A stretch of DNA of 64,000 nt from positions 2,170,001 to 2,234,000 of the forward strand of contig OY744461.1 of assembly GCA_963556145.1 (NCBI GenBank), given 5' to 3'. Positions 23,582-35,631 of the stretch are shown in pieces. The notes beneath the pieces were generated by a model. That model worked only from the letters and a program-made list of their open reading frames with translations, had not been told where the DNA came from and searched no databases. The stretch is from Hygrocybe punicea (lineage: Eukaryota; Basidiomycota; Agaricomycetes; Agaricales; Hygrophoraceae). Within the stretch, counting starts at the first letter, position 1. Every line of letters starts with the position of its first letter. Position numbers and translations under genes: made by a program.

Positions 23582-25387
23582 GAGCCCTTTCAGCATATCT
23601 TTTCCATGATACATGGGTCAGCCGAGATGGACAATTCCCACTCCAAGTGGGCTGGCTTATCTCGGCCGACCAATATCTTTCTCCAGGGCAGATGGCTTGG
23701 CCGAGGGTTCCATGTTCGGAGAAGCATGGGTTGGCCGAAGCAGAGGGATATATTGGCTGGCCATGGAACATGGATTGGCCGACCTGGCTGGGTATTTCGG
23801 CTGGCCATGGAACGTGGATTGGCCGACGGGTCTGGGTATTTCGGCTGGCCATGGAATGTGGATTGGCCGATCTGGCTGGGTATCTTGGCTGGCCATGGAA
23901 CATGGATTGGCCGACCTGGCTGGGTATCTTGGCTGGCCATGGAACATGGATTGGCCGACCGGGCTGGGTATCTTGGCTGGCCATGGAACATGGATTGGCC
24001 GACTTCCCTGGGTATCTCGGCTGGCCATGGAACATGGATTGGCCAACCAGTCTCGGTATTTCACTTGGCCATGGAACATGGGTTGGCCAAATGGTCTGGG
24101 TATTTTGGCTGGCCATGGGAGATGGATTGGCCAACAGGTCTGGGTATTTAGGCTATGGATTGGCCGATGGTCTGGGTATTTTGGCTGGACATGGAACATG
24201 GATTGGCTGACCTCTGTTCGTTTATTGGCTGGCCATGAGACATGGATTGGCTGACTGTACTGGGTGTAGCCATGGAACATGGGTTGGCGAAAGCTTTGGT
24301 CATATGACATGGCCATAGCACCTGGGTTGGCCAAAGCTCCAGCTACATTGGGATGGCCACAGCTCTAATTACATCAGCTGTCAACATGATATGCATTGGC
24401 CAACACTCAGAATACATTGGCTGGTCATGGCACATTGGTTGGCTGTTCCTAATGGGTCTCTGGCTGGTTGTGGGTCATGGATTGACCAGTGCCAGGGATA
24501 TAATGGCCAGCCATGATACGGCTGACCTTGTGACATAGGGTTAGGGTTTACACCGATAAAATGCAATAAATTCCTTCTCAGACATTAACAGCTTAACATT
24601 ACAACAAGTACTGCTACTGTGTCACAAATGCCTCTGAAAGGATAACAAGCAAGACACCAACGCCATTCAGTCTTGATCTCAAAGGAGGAGCTCTTCTCCT
24701 TCTTGATCAAGACTGACTGACAAAGAAAATACTAACAAAAATTTTGCGAACAAATAACCAAAAATGGATACTGAAATCAACTAAACTAACAATATTACCT
24801 GGTCTCAATGTCACTAAAGGGAGGCTTAAAAGTAATAGTGAGACTTACCTGGTCAACTTTCAATGATGACACCAGGCCCACTACAAGTAGGTTGCCCGGC
24901 AAGGAAATCAGGGGGATTCACCCGCCCTTTCATTCCTGAAGACCTGTACAGTGACAAGCACTCATTTCTGAGGACCAGACACCAACAGTTGGCACGCAGA
25001 GATGCCACAATGTTCATTCAAGTTGAACAGATAACTTCAACAAAAGATACTGTCAGTAATGGGGTAATACAAATTAATCACTCATCTGGATGCAAACATA
25101 CCAAAGAAGATACCTGACGGTGAAAAAGAAGAACATACCACAATAATCAAGTAGTCCTGTGAAGTGAACAGACGTCAGCAACAAAGCCTGAGGAAATCAC
25201 CTACCAGTTAAGACTATGACACTACAGAATCTCTGGTTGTTGCCCGGTACAATAACCAAGGATCCTGTAGTGTCATCAAAAGTGGTAGTGGTGGTTGTGA
25301 GGTAAGGAGAAAATCTCAACCGTGTTTGATGGGCTTGTACTTATTTGTTCATGTGACTTAACGTGTTTGTTGACCACATGTCACAAA

Positions 25388-25427
25388 GTGTGATGTCACG
25401 TTGGGCCGTCCAAACGTTACATCACAC
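25388..25427. repeat. 40-bp palindrome with TGATGTCACGTT core
   Basis: A near-perfect inverted repeat around GGGCC. The same structure lies in the other arm (29283-29322) and, with base changes, in the large element between two genes (47266-47305). It contains CRE-like TGATGTCA/TGACATCA half-sites, so it could be a regulator-binding site or a structural signal. Function not known. Confidence 0.6.
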
Positions 25428-25725
25428 TTGTGACATGTCGCATCTCATCAATCATGTGACCTGTCGCGTTGCATTAATCATGTGACACGTGAGTGGTAAT
25501 AATCATCATATTCCGAGGGCAGGAATCCTGCCCTCGTCTCACTATGTATAATAGGTACAAAATACAATAATAATGATATAACGAGGGCAGGGAATCACCC
25601 TGCCCTCATCTCATTGCTGAGCCACCCCGACGGTCGGGTTCATTACCACCGCTGCTGCTGCCGTTGCTGTTGCCGTTGTCGTGTCTGCTGCTGCTGCTGC
25701 GGTTCATGCTGCCGTTGCCGTTGCC

Positions 25726-25757
<32 letters not shown>

Positions 25758-27171
25758 TGCTGTTGCCGTCGCTGCTGTTGCTGCCGTCGTCGTCGCTGCT
25801 GCTGCTGCTACCGTTGCCGTTGTCATTGTCATGTCTGCTGTTGCTGATGCTGCAGTTCGTGCTGCTGCCGTTGCTGTTGCCGCCGTTGCCATTGCCATCG
25901 CGGCTGCTGCTGCTGTTCACGCTGCTGGTGCTGCTGCCGTGGCCGGTGCGGCTGCTGTTGCCGTTCCCGGTCCCGGTCCCGCTGCTGCTGCCGTTCCCGC
26001 TCCTGGTCCTGGTCCTGGTCCTGGTCCTGGTCCTGCCGCTGCCTCGCCATCTTTGTTGCTGTCCTCATTGTTGTCATTGCCGTCCACGCTGTCGTCATTG
26101 CCGTCCACACTGTCGTCGTTCCTGTGCTTGCTGTCATCGTTGCTGTCCCCGTGGTTGTCGTTCCGGTCCCCATGGTTGTCGTTCCGGTACTCGTGGTTGT
26201 CGTTCCGGTCCCCTGCCGCTGCTGCTGCTGTTCGGGCTGCTGCTGCTCTTGCCATTGCCGTTGCCGTTGCAGGCTTCGCCTCGGCGCAGTAACGACTGCA
26301 AGGCATTAGTAGTACATAAAATAAGCAAAAAATCACTGATGACTTACCGTTGTCATCCTTTTCTTCCTCACCGTCATCCGCGTCTGGGTCTTCGTCGTCT
26401 GGGTCTTCGTCATCGTCGTCCGCGTCCGCATCTGCGTCAACCCTGTCTTTGTCTCTGCCAACCCGGTCTCCATCGTCCGTGCCATCCCCATACCGTTGTG
26501 GATCCCGTCTCCCATTGTCGTCCTCGTTCTCGTTGTTCCAGTCCCCATGTCCGTCATTGCCGTCCCCGTTCTCGTCGCTCCGGTCTGTCATTCCGGTCCC
26601 CATTCCGTTCTCATCGTTGCCGTCCCCCCTCTCTTCGTTCCGGTCCTCGTTGTCGTCGTTCCGGTCCTCGTTGTCGCCGTTCCCGGAACCATGGTTGTTG
26701 CCCTCTTATGGGCCTCGTGTCGTTGGCTGTCGATGTTGATGTGGTAATGTTCACAGTCATCTGACGTGACGTTGCTGGAAAAGACCTAAAAAGTACATGG
26801 AATTAGTTAATAAAAATAAATCAAACAAACTTAAAATGAAACTTAGCCTGGTGCTCTTCCGCAGCCTTGTGTCTGTGATCGTGGTTGCAAAGAAAGAGTG
26901 ACGTGGCTTGAACTCGCGCGAGAATTTCAACCGGCGTTTGCCGATTTCCTAAACGGGGGCCGAATTGCCATATTGGTACAGGTGGCTGGATTTTCTTATT
27001 GCTATTACATGCTGTATAACACCTCAATGGCCAGGGCAAGACCCTGAAGGGATGTAAGTATCCCATACCCACAAGTATGGTAAATTTTGTATTTTATTTG
27101 AGCCTACAGAGAGAGCTATTCACAATGTATTTGAGCCCTCTGCCAAAATTGGACCCTTAAACACCCAACTT

Positions 27172-27271
27172 NNNNNNNNNNNNNNNNNNNNNNNNNNNNN
27201 NNNNNNNNNNNNNNNNNNNNNNNNNNNNNNNNNNNNNNNNNNNNNNNNNNNNNNNNNNNNNNNNNNNNNNN
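27172..27271. other. Assembly gap (100 N) near the palindrome centre
   Basis: Exactly 100 N, the conventional placeholder for unknown size. The last bases before it (CACCCAACTT) match the complement of 27540, and the first bases after it are the complement of 27443-27481. The missing sequence should therefore be the complement of about 27482-27539, near 58 bp. Confidence 0.95.
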
Positions 27272-27952
27272 TTCATTGTTACAATAAGTGCCTGGCAGTT
27301 AGTAGTCCAGTAAATGTGTTGTAGGACAAATGTGTGTGGAACTTCACATTAATAAATTATTGGCTGTTCAATCAAAGTCCCGTTATTTGGATTCAAGTCA
27401 CGCAACTCACAGCTTTACCATTTGTTGGCTACAGCACATTTCCTGGACTACTAACTGCCAGGCACTTATTGTAACAATGAAGCACACATCACCTAGTACT
27501 GCTAGAATTAATTTTAGATTTTCTAGATGTATACTCGCAAAGTTGGGTGTTTAAGGGTCCAATTTTGGCAGAGGGCTCAAATACATTGTGAATAGCTCTC
27601 TCTGTAGGCTCAAATAAAATACAAAATTTACCATACTTGTGGGTATGGGATACTTACATCCCTTCAGGGTCTTGCCCTGGCCATTGAGGTGTTATACAGC
27701 ATGTAATAGCAATAAGAAAATCCAGCCACCTGTACCAATATGGCAATTCGGCCCCGTTTAGGAAATCGGCAAACGCCGGTTGAAATTCTCGCGCGAGTTC
27801 AAGCCACGTCACTCTTTCTTTGCAACCACGATCACAGACACAAGGCTGCGGAAGAGCACCAGGCTAAGTTTCATTTTAAGTTTGTTTGATTTATTTTTAT
27901 TAACTAATTCCATGTACTTTTTAGGTCTTTTCCAGCAACGTCACGTCAGATG

Positions 27953-28881
27953 ACTGTGAACATTACCACATCAACATCGACAGCCAACGACACGAGGCCC
28001 ATAAGAGGGCAACAACCATGGTTCCGGGAACGGCGACAACGAGGACCGGAACGACGACAACGAGGACCGGAACGAAGAGAGGGGGGACGGCAACGATGAG
28101 AACGGAATGGGGACCGGAATGACAGACCGGAGCGACGAGAACGGGGACGGCAATGACGGACATGGGGACTGGAACAACGAGAACGAGGACGACAATGGGA
28201 GACGGGATCCACAACGGTATGGGGATGGCACGGACGATGGAGACCGGGTTGGCAGAGACAAAGACAGGGTTGACGCAGATGCGGACGCGGACGACGATGA
28301 CGAAGACCCAGACGACGAAGACCCAGACGCGGATGACGGTGAGGAAGAAAAGGATGACAACGGTAAGTCATCAGTGATTTTTTGCTTATTTTATGTACTA
28401 CTAATGCCTTGCAGTCGTTACTGCGCCGAGGCGAAGCCTGCAACGGCAACGGCAATGGCAAGAGCAGCAGCAGCCCGAACAGCAGCAGCAGCGGCAGGGG
28501 ACCGGAACGACAACCACGAGTACCGGAACGACAACCATGGGGACCGGAACGACAACCACGGGGACAGCAACGATGACAGCAAGCACAGGAACGACGACAG
28601 TGTGGACGGCAATGACGACAGCGTGGACGGCAATGACAACAATGAGGACAGCAACAAAGATGGCGAGGCAGCGGCAGGACCAGGACCAGGACCAGGACCA
28701 GGACCAGGAGCGGGAACGGCAGCAGCAGCGGGACCGGGACCGGGAACGGCAACAGCAGCCGCACCGGCCACGGCAGCAGCACCAGCAGCGTGAACAGCAG
28801 CAGCAGCCGCGATGGCAATGGCAACGGCGGCAACAGCAACGGCAGCAGCACGAACTGCAGCATCAGCAACAGCAGACATGA
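27953..28881 (+). other. Low-complexity gene-like block in the right arm, mirrored at about 25831-26759 minus
   Basis: A block of CAG/GAC/ACGACA-type repeats contains a textbook intron at 28363-28414 (GTAAGT, branch-like TACTAAT, TTGCAG). Splicing joins an Asp/Glu/Gly-rich part (VDADADADDDDEDP) in frame to a Gln/Arg/Thr-rich part (repeated DQDQDQ, GTTTT). The same arrangement stands in the other arm on the opposite strand with identical translation. All other frames are also open because of the repeats, so coding is not certain. No domain is recognisable. It could be a transcribed remnant of an element gene. Confidence 0.3.
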
Positions 28882-28952
28882 CAATGACAACGGCAACGGT
28901 AGCAGCAGCAGCAGCGACGACGACGGCAGCAACAGCAGCGACGGCAACAGCA

Positions 28953-28984
<32 letters not shown>

Positions 28985-31480
28985 GGCAACGGCAACGGCA
29001 GCATGAACCGCAGCAGCAGCAGCAGACACGACAACGGCAACAGCAACGGCAGCAGCAGCGGTGGTAATGAACCCGACCGTCGGGGTGGCTCAGCAATGAG
29101 ATGAGGGCAGGGTGATTCCCTGCCCTCGTTATATCATTATTATTGTATTTTGTACCTATTATACATAGTGAGACGAGGGCAGGATTCCTGCCCTCGGAAT
29201 ATGATGATTATTACCACTCACATGTCACATGATTAATGCAACGCGACAGGTCACATGATTGATGAGATGCGACATGTCACAAGTGTGATGTAACGTTTGG
29301 ACGGCCCAACGTGACATCACACTTTGTGACATGTGGTCAACAAACACGTTAAGTCACATGAACAAATAAGTACAAGCCCATCAAACACGGTTGAGATTTT
29401 CTCCTTACCTCACAACCACCACTACCACTTTTGATGACACTACAGGATCCTTGGTTATTGTACCGGGCAACAACCAGAGATTCTGTAGTGTCATAGTCTT
29501 AACTGGTAGGTGATTTCCTCAGGCTTTGTTGCTGACGTCTGTTCACTTCACAGGACTACTTGATTATTGTGGTATGTTCTTCTTTTTCACCGTCAGGTAT
29601 CTTCTTTGGTATGTTTGCATCCAGATGAGTGATTAATTTGTATTACCCCATTACTGACAGTATCTTTTGTTGAAGTTATCTGTTCAACTTGAATGAACAT
29701 TGTGGCATCTCTGCGTGCCAACTGTTGGTGTCTGGTCCTCAGAAATGAGTGCTTGTCACTGTACAGGTCTTCAGGAATGAAAGGGCGGGTGAATCCCCCT
29801 GATTTCCTTGCCGGGCAACCTACTTGTAGTGGGCCTGGTGGCATCATTGAAAGTTGACCAGGTAAGTCTCACTATTACTTTTAAGCCTCCCTTTAGTGAC
29901 ATTGAGACCAGGTAATATTGTTAGTTTAGTTGATTTCAGTATCCATTTTTGGTTATTTGTTCGCAAAATTTTTGTTAGTATTTTCTTTGTCAGTCAGTCT
30001 TGATCAAGAAGGAGAAGAGCTCCTCCTTTGAGATCAAGACTGAATGGCATTGGTGTCTTGCTTGTTATCCTTTCAGAGGCATTTGTGACACAGTAGCAGT
30101 ACTTGTTGTAATGTTAAGCTGTTAATGTCTGAGAAGGAATTTATTGCATTTTATCGGTGTAAACCCTAACCCTATGTCACAAGGTCAGCCGTATCATGGC
30201 TGGCCATTATATCTCTGGCACTGGTCAATCCATGACCCACAACCAGCCAGAGACCCATTAGGAACAGCCAACCAATGTGCCATGACCAGCCAATGTATTC
30301 TGAGTGTTGGCCAATGCATATCATGTTGACAGCTGATGTAATTAGAGCTGTGGCCATCCCAATGTAGCTGGAGCTTTGGCCAACCCAGGTGCTATGGCCA
30401 TGTCATATGACCAAAGCTTTCGCCAACCCATGTTCCATGGCTACACCCAGTACAGTCAGCCAATCCATGTCTCATGGCCAGCCAATAAACGAACAGAGGT
30501 CAGCCAATCCATGTTCCATGTCCAGCCAAAATACCCAGACCATCGGCCAATCCATAGCCTAAATACCCAGACCTGTTGGCCAATCCATCTCCCATGGCCA
30601 GCCAAAATACCCAGACCATTTGGCCAACCCATGTTCCATGGCCAAGTGAAATACCCAGCCAGGTCGGCCAATCCATGTTCCATGGCCAGCCAAGATACCC
30701 AGCCAGGTTGGCCAATCCATGTTCCATGGCCAGCCAAGATACCCAGCCCGGTCGGCCAATCCAAGTTCCATGGCCAGCCGAAATACCCAGACCCATCGGC
30801 CAATCCATGTTCCATGGCCAGCCAAGATACCCAGCCCGGTCGGCCAATCCACCTCCCATGGCCAGCCGAAATACCCAGACCGGTCGGCCAATCCATGTTC
30901 CATGGCCAGCCGAGATACCCAGGGAAGTCGGCCAATCCATGTTCCATGGCCAGCCAAGATACCCAGCCCGGTCGGCCAATCCAAGTTCCATGGCCAGCCA
31001 AAATACCCAGACCCATCGGCCAATCCATGTTCCATGGCCAGCCAAGATACCCAGCCCGGTCGGCCAATCCAAGTTCCATGGCCAGCCGAAATACCCAGAC
31101 CCATCGGCCAATCCATGTTCCATGGCCAGCCAAGATACCCAGCCAGGTCGGCCAATCCATGTTCCATGGCCAGCCAAGATACCCAGCCAGGTCGGCCAAT
31201 CCAAGTTCCATGGCCAGCCAAAATACCCAGACCCGTCGGCCAATCCACGTTCCATGGCCAGCCGAAATACCCAGCCAGGTCGGCCAATCCATGTTCCATG
31301 GCCAGCCAATATATCCCTCTGCTTCGGCCAACCCATGCTTCTCTGAACATGGAACCCTCGGCCAAGCCATCTGCCCTGGAGAAAGATATTGGTCGGCCAA
31401 GATAAGCCAGCCCACTTGGAGTGGGAATTGTCCATCTCGGCTGAGCCATGTCTTGTGGAAAGGATATGCTGTAAGGTGTG

Positions 31481-31840
31481 GGGTATGTCAGCTGGCCATG
31501 AAAGGTGGTTTGGCCGACCACACTGGGTATTTCGGTTGGCCATGGAACATGGATTGGCCGATGGGTCTGGGTATTTTGGTTGGCCATGGAACGTGGGTTG
31601 GCCGACGGGTCTCGGTATGTCGGCTGGCCATGGAATGTGGGTTGGCCAACGGGTCTGGGTATGTTGGCTGGCCATGGAACATGGATTGGCCGACAGGTCT
31701 GGGTATGTCGGCTGGCCATGAAAGGTGGATTGGCCGACAGGTCTGGGTATTTTGGTTGGCCATGGATTGGCCAATCCTGGTTAGTATACCGTCAGCCATG
31801 GGACATGGGTTGGCAAATACCATATATTGGCTTGCTGGTC
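31481..31840. repeat. Remainder of the left 44-bp minisatellite
   Basis: The array interrupted at 23581 continues here in the same orientation (GGTATGTCAGCTGGCCATGAAAGG and related units), starting with the second copy of the GGGTATG duplication. It ends about 85 bp before the 3' end of the KDZ transposase gene. Open frames through it are artefacts of the 44-bp period. Confidence 0.85.
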
Positions 31841-31923
31841 ATTCTTGGCAGATGGTTATGGTCCAGTTGGTTAAAAATATATTACTTTCTTCTGTTCAAC
31901 TATATCTTCTCTAATAATATGTA

Positions 31924-34900
31924 TTACTCCATCTTGTTGGAAAAGGCAGTTTCTGCTTGTGCTATCATATTCCTCCACATTACCATTTGTTTTTCCGCAT
32001 AACAGATGTGCCCCCTCAGTCCCAGACCAACTTTGTCATGACGTGCTTCCCATTGCATCTTCTGGTGTTGCAGCCAACAAATCACGTTACCCATTTCTGA
32101 CTTGACGCTTTGCAATTCTTCAGACCACCGATCATATCTGGCCTTGCCACGGAGCCAGTTTACACGATACACTGTATAGCAGTAAGATCTTCCATGAATT
32201 GCTGTAGCAGAACCATTCACCTTCTTGCATCCAATCGTTGTCACCAGTATTATTCCTTTCTTTCCTCCGCCAGATCCAGGGCAGCTTGTGACTCCTCTGG
32301 CCCACTCTATTCTCCTCAAGCATATCACCACTCATCTTGATATCCTCCTGCCTCAACACTTTGAAACGATCCAAAATGTCTGCATTCCCCCCCTAGATTG
32401 ACCAATGCTCGCCGAGCCTGCCTGTAGCTGGTGGCATATTTACCAACCTTTTGCTGGATGGCATGTATGTTGTCCCATGCTCAAGTCTTCTTCTTCTGGC
32501 TGTTTGCTCCACGAACAGAGGTTCGAAAGATTACCATTTTCTCACCCAGTGTCATCCTCAAGTTTTCCAAACAATCGTTTGCTTGGCCCACCCTGAGTTC
32601 CACCTCCTGAGCCACCAAATTTTCCAAACCCAGCCGAGCACATTCCTCCACTCCTAAGGTCGATGGCATTGTGAGTCGGCAATTTTCTGGCCATTCTGCA
32701 ACATGGTCATCATCTTCTTCGTCTACCCCACCCTCCTCATCCACATCCACAATCCAGTCATCAGCAGTGGGATCATAATTGACCAGATTACACTCATCCA
32801 CATCTTCACCAAGTATTCCATGTATTTTTCTGTGGAACGAGTCGATCCAAGACTGCAGTCTATTTCGCCAATCCTCCAGATTTGCCTTGTCTGTGAAACT
32901 GCCCGTTTTTTGAACAGCACGAGCCGTTGTTTTCAGAGTATTCCTGTAGGGTAAACAAATGTCAAAGAGACGATCGATGAGAATGAGGATACATCCTACT
33001 GTGCTTGTTCTATGTTTATTCCTTCATTTAAGATGGTCACCCGACCAGCCATTACATCTTTGGGATTCCCTGTCATCAGTCTCAACCTGATCTCAGCCTG
33101 CAATGGTGCTGGTGAAACATCATTACCGTGTCCAAAACACCAACACTTTACAAGACAAACCTTTCTCCATTCTGACGTCGAATACCCTCAAGTAGTCACC
33201 ATGGAAATCCATTGCCCTTCTTTCTTCTTCCTTCCACTCCGCCAGCACTTGCTCATCCACAGTTTCAGAAAGCTCCTCAAAGGCTGCCTTCATTTCCTGC
33301 ATTCCATCTACTGCTTTATCATATCGTTTCAACAAAGACCGAACTGTGTGACAGCTATGGTGATGATATGTATTGATGACATGCCTATGAATCACCTACC
33401 CATTCTTACCAACTTCTTCCAATTTGAATCCCTCATAAGGTCATCCAAGATCTCACATCGTTGGGATTTTGACATGAAACGAATAAAACTGGAAATCTTG
33501 TTGATGATAGCCCACAGTGTCTCCAAAATTTCACCATCCTGCTGACCAGCACCACGAACGAAGTTGAGACTGAATAGGGCAAAACACTTGGCAACATGTG
33601 CACCAAGATGAAACTTGCCCACAGCCCCAATGATCTCAAGCGCTTCAGGGAGAGTGAGGTGGTCGGAATTGGAAACCCTTTTAGCAAAATTGATCAGCCA
33701 ACTGCAGGCAATATCATATTCCACCAGTGCTTGGGTGATACCACTGTGGCACAGCCTATTGAGAGTGTTGCATATCAAATAATCAACGTTCATGTGTCTG
33801 GTGCAGGCTCTTTAATAAATTTGTCACGATTCATAGCTCAAAATACATGACTAACCGTTCACCCTTCTGGAAGTCGACGACACTGTGGGGTACAAAGCAA
33901 CCATGCTTGGCACATGCACATGCACCGATGCCAGTAGCGTATAAGTTATGACGATTGGTGTTTGCTTGGTTGACGGCCTTGTGATTGGAGCACTGTGACC
34001 TCTGATACATGATCATTGATTTAGCATTCACGAAATTCACAATTCGATAAATACCTCTTTGGACTCCAGGGAAGCTGCCAGATGAGCACGATAAGGTGCA
34101 TCCTCAACCATATAGCCTTGTCCATCAATAAGCCCAACGTCGTCATCAGGCTTCCGCATGTTAATCTGCTCAGCTTTGAAATTGCCGTCGACGACGATGC
34201 TGGGCCTGTAAAGCCACCTGTTTCCCTGTTTGGTGTGGAACTACATGAAAGCTGATCAGAATGACCCACTGATGCGGTCTATCCATCCAGTTCTGCGGAA
34301 GATTTATCCCTGGCTGGGGACATGCAGGGCAAAACAATGCCAGATCGCCATTACCAGGCTCCCTCTCAGTGTCATGCCCAAAGCCGAATCGTTTCTTGAG
34401 GTGCAAGTATCGCCACTGTCTTGACACCCTCATTAGCTCACGATAACGATCCTGAACACCATAACTCAGTACTCCATTCTGTATGCACAATGTAACAAAA
34501 CAAGTAGTATATCACGAACCGGCAATGTATCTGGAAATGCATTGGAAGACAGTCTCCTTAACTTGTTATAAAAGTTGTTTGCAGACGTTTTGCACTCCAT
34601 CGAATCAATGTAGAAATGATCCAGGAGCTGGAAAGTGAATGCTGATGATGGCCGTTTTGCTGTTGCAGGATACAAATGCATTCGAAGTAGTTGAATATCT
34701 CGAGTGGGGGCATCTGGGCAGGAGCACCATCGGATTCGACGTCGGTAAATTCCATTCGTATGAGTGACAGTTATGATATCTTCCTTGGCGTGAACTGCCA
34801 AAGCCGGATCCAAATCGTCCTCCTCACCACCACCTGACATAAGAACATCATGCAGATATGTATCTTCGACAGATGGCTGGGGGCCATCTTTTCTGTATGA

Positions 34901-35488
34901 CGGACAATTGCCTCCACCATGGCCAAGACGCATGACCAGGCCAATCGTATTAAGGTCATGTTTCAGGAAACATCTGCCATTCCATATCTCAATTCTGTGG
35001 AATGGATTATGAATGTGTGTCTGCAAACAACCACGCTGGCAGAACGAAGGGCAACCATAGCAATCAGGGCAACGAATGGTGATATCAGCCATCAGACATG
35101 ACTGGCATGTAACATCGGAAGGGGGGGCCTCAGATGATAAGAGTTCGGAGAGGTATTGCTTGTGAATCGCTTTCCAGGCTTCCATTTCATCATTCTGTGT
35201 CTAATTGACATGCAATCAAAATCAAGTCGTACAGATAATAGTTGTGTCAACCTTTCCACGCTTATTGCGATGTCTCCGTGTCTGAGGGTCCTCCTCTTCC
35301 ACAAACGATGTTGAGGGCAAGGGAAGATCTTCACTCCTATGTGATTGTTTTACAGGACTTGGCGGACGAATAACTGGATGAGCCTTGACTGTCTTTCCAC
35401 CTCGTTTCTTTTCCACCACCATAAATTCAACCTCTCTGGCAAATTCCTTTTTTTTTCCCGACTGGGAAATGACTTTTGATTTCGGCAT
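31924..35488 (-). pseudogene. KDZ-family transposase with CxC2 zinc cluster, nearly intact
   Basis: Ten exons can be joined: 35488-35252, 35200-34520, 34451-34266, 34225-34055, 34001-33856, 33797-33396, 33354-33161, 33108-33000, 32943-32221 and 32171-31924. They total 3097 nt, one more than 1031 codons plus stop. Order of parts: basic N-terminus; CxC2 cysteine cluster (CQSC...CPDCYGCPSFCQRGCLQTH); YIDSMECKTSANNFY; GNGDLALFCPACPQPGINLP; SIVVDGNFKAEQINM; the core with YDIACSW (Asp near residue 502), GKFHLGAH and GAGQQDGEILETLW; and the tail ALPWIW-like, RVNWLRGKARYDRW, YAEKQMVMW. The enzyme would move the element in the nucleus. Two lesions: TGA at 32481-32483 where the family has an Arg-like position (CGA to TGA), and one extra G in the G7 run at 32387-32393. 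The 40-bp intron at 34226-34265 is the least certain. Confidence 0.9.
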
Positions 35489-35631
35489 GGATGAACAATA
35501 GTTAGATGAGTGTGGGAAAAGTGAGAAAATGACACGCCTTATAAAGACCAATACACGAGGCAAAACACATGGATAATAATAAAGATTATTACATCACTTG
35601 ATATACAAATACATTTGAGGACAGGAAAATG

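Larger units (their letters stand above)
23582..31480. mobile_element. Nested palindromic element, 7-bp TSD GGGTATG
   Basis: Ends GAGCCCTTTCAGCATATC (23582) and CACACCTTACAGCATATC (inward from 31480) are the same terminal pair as the large element. GGGTATG flanks it at 23575-23581 and 31481-31487, and the interrupted 44-bp array continues across. It is one long palindrome: the arms from about 23582 and 31480 run to the centre near 27350 and are almost identical, with few base changes (for example near 24890 versus 29821). The arms differ mainly in minisatellite copy number: about 490 bp at 23760-24250 versus about 880 bp at 30430-31310. Each arm carries the same low-complexity ORF block and modules shared with the middle of the large element (a GGGCGGGTGAATCCCCCTGA block, TTGTACCGGGCAACAA, and a TGATGTCACGTTGGG palindrome). 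It encodes no transposase, so it is probably a non-autonomous derivative. Confidence 0.85.

Noticed and set aside
23246..24250. CRISPR-like repeat array
   Set aside because: Direct repeats are contiguous with no unique spacers, the host is a eukaryote, and the array is part of transposon ends.
23278..24254. Long overlapping ORFs on both strands rich in Gly/Trp or Pro/Ser (also at 30376-31914 and 49966-50752)
   Set aside because: They follow a 44-bp tandem repeat; 44 is not a multiple of three, so all frames cycle through the same peptides and stay open. No codon-level conservation is needed to explain them.
25606..26764. ORFs of up to 366 codons on both strands (and mirror copies at 27946-29104)
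   Set aside because: Generated by CAG/GCTGTT/ACGACA-type repeats open in all frames; Leu/Arg/Cys-rich and Ala-rich versions have no domain. Only the spliced acidic/Gln version was kept, at low confidence.
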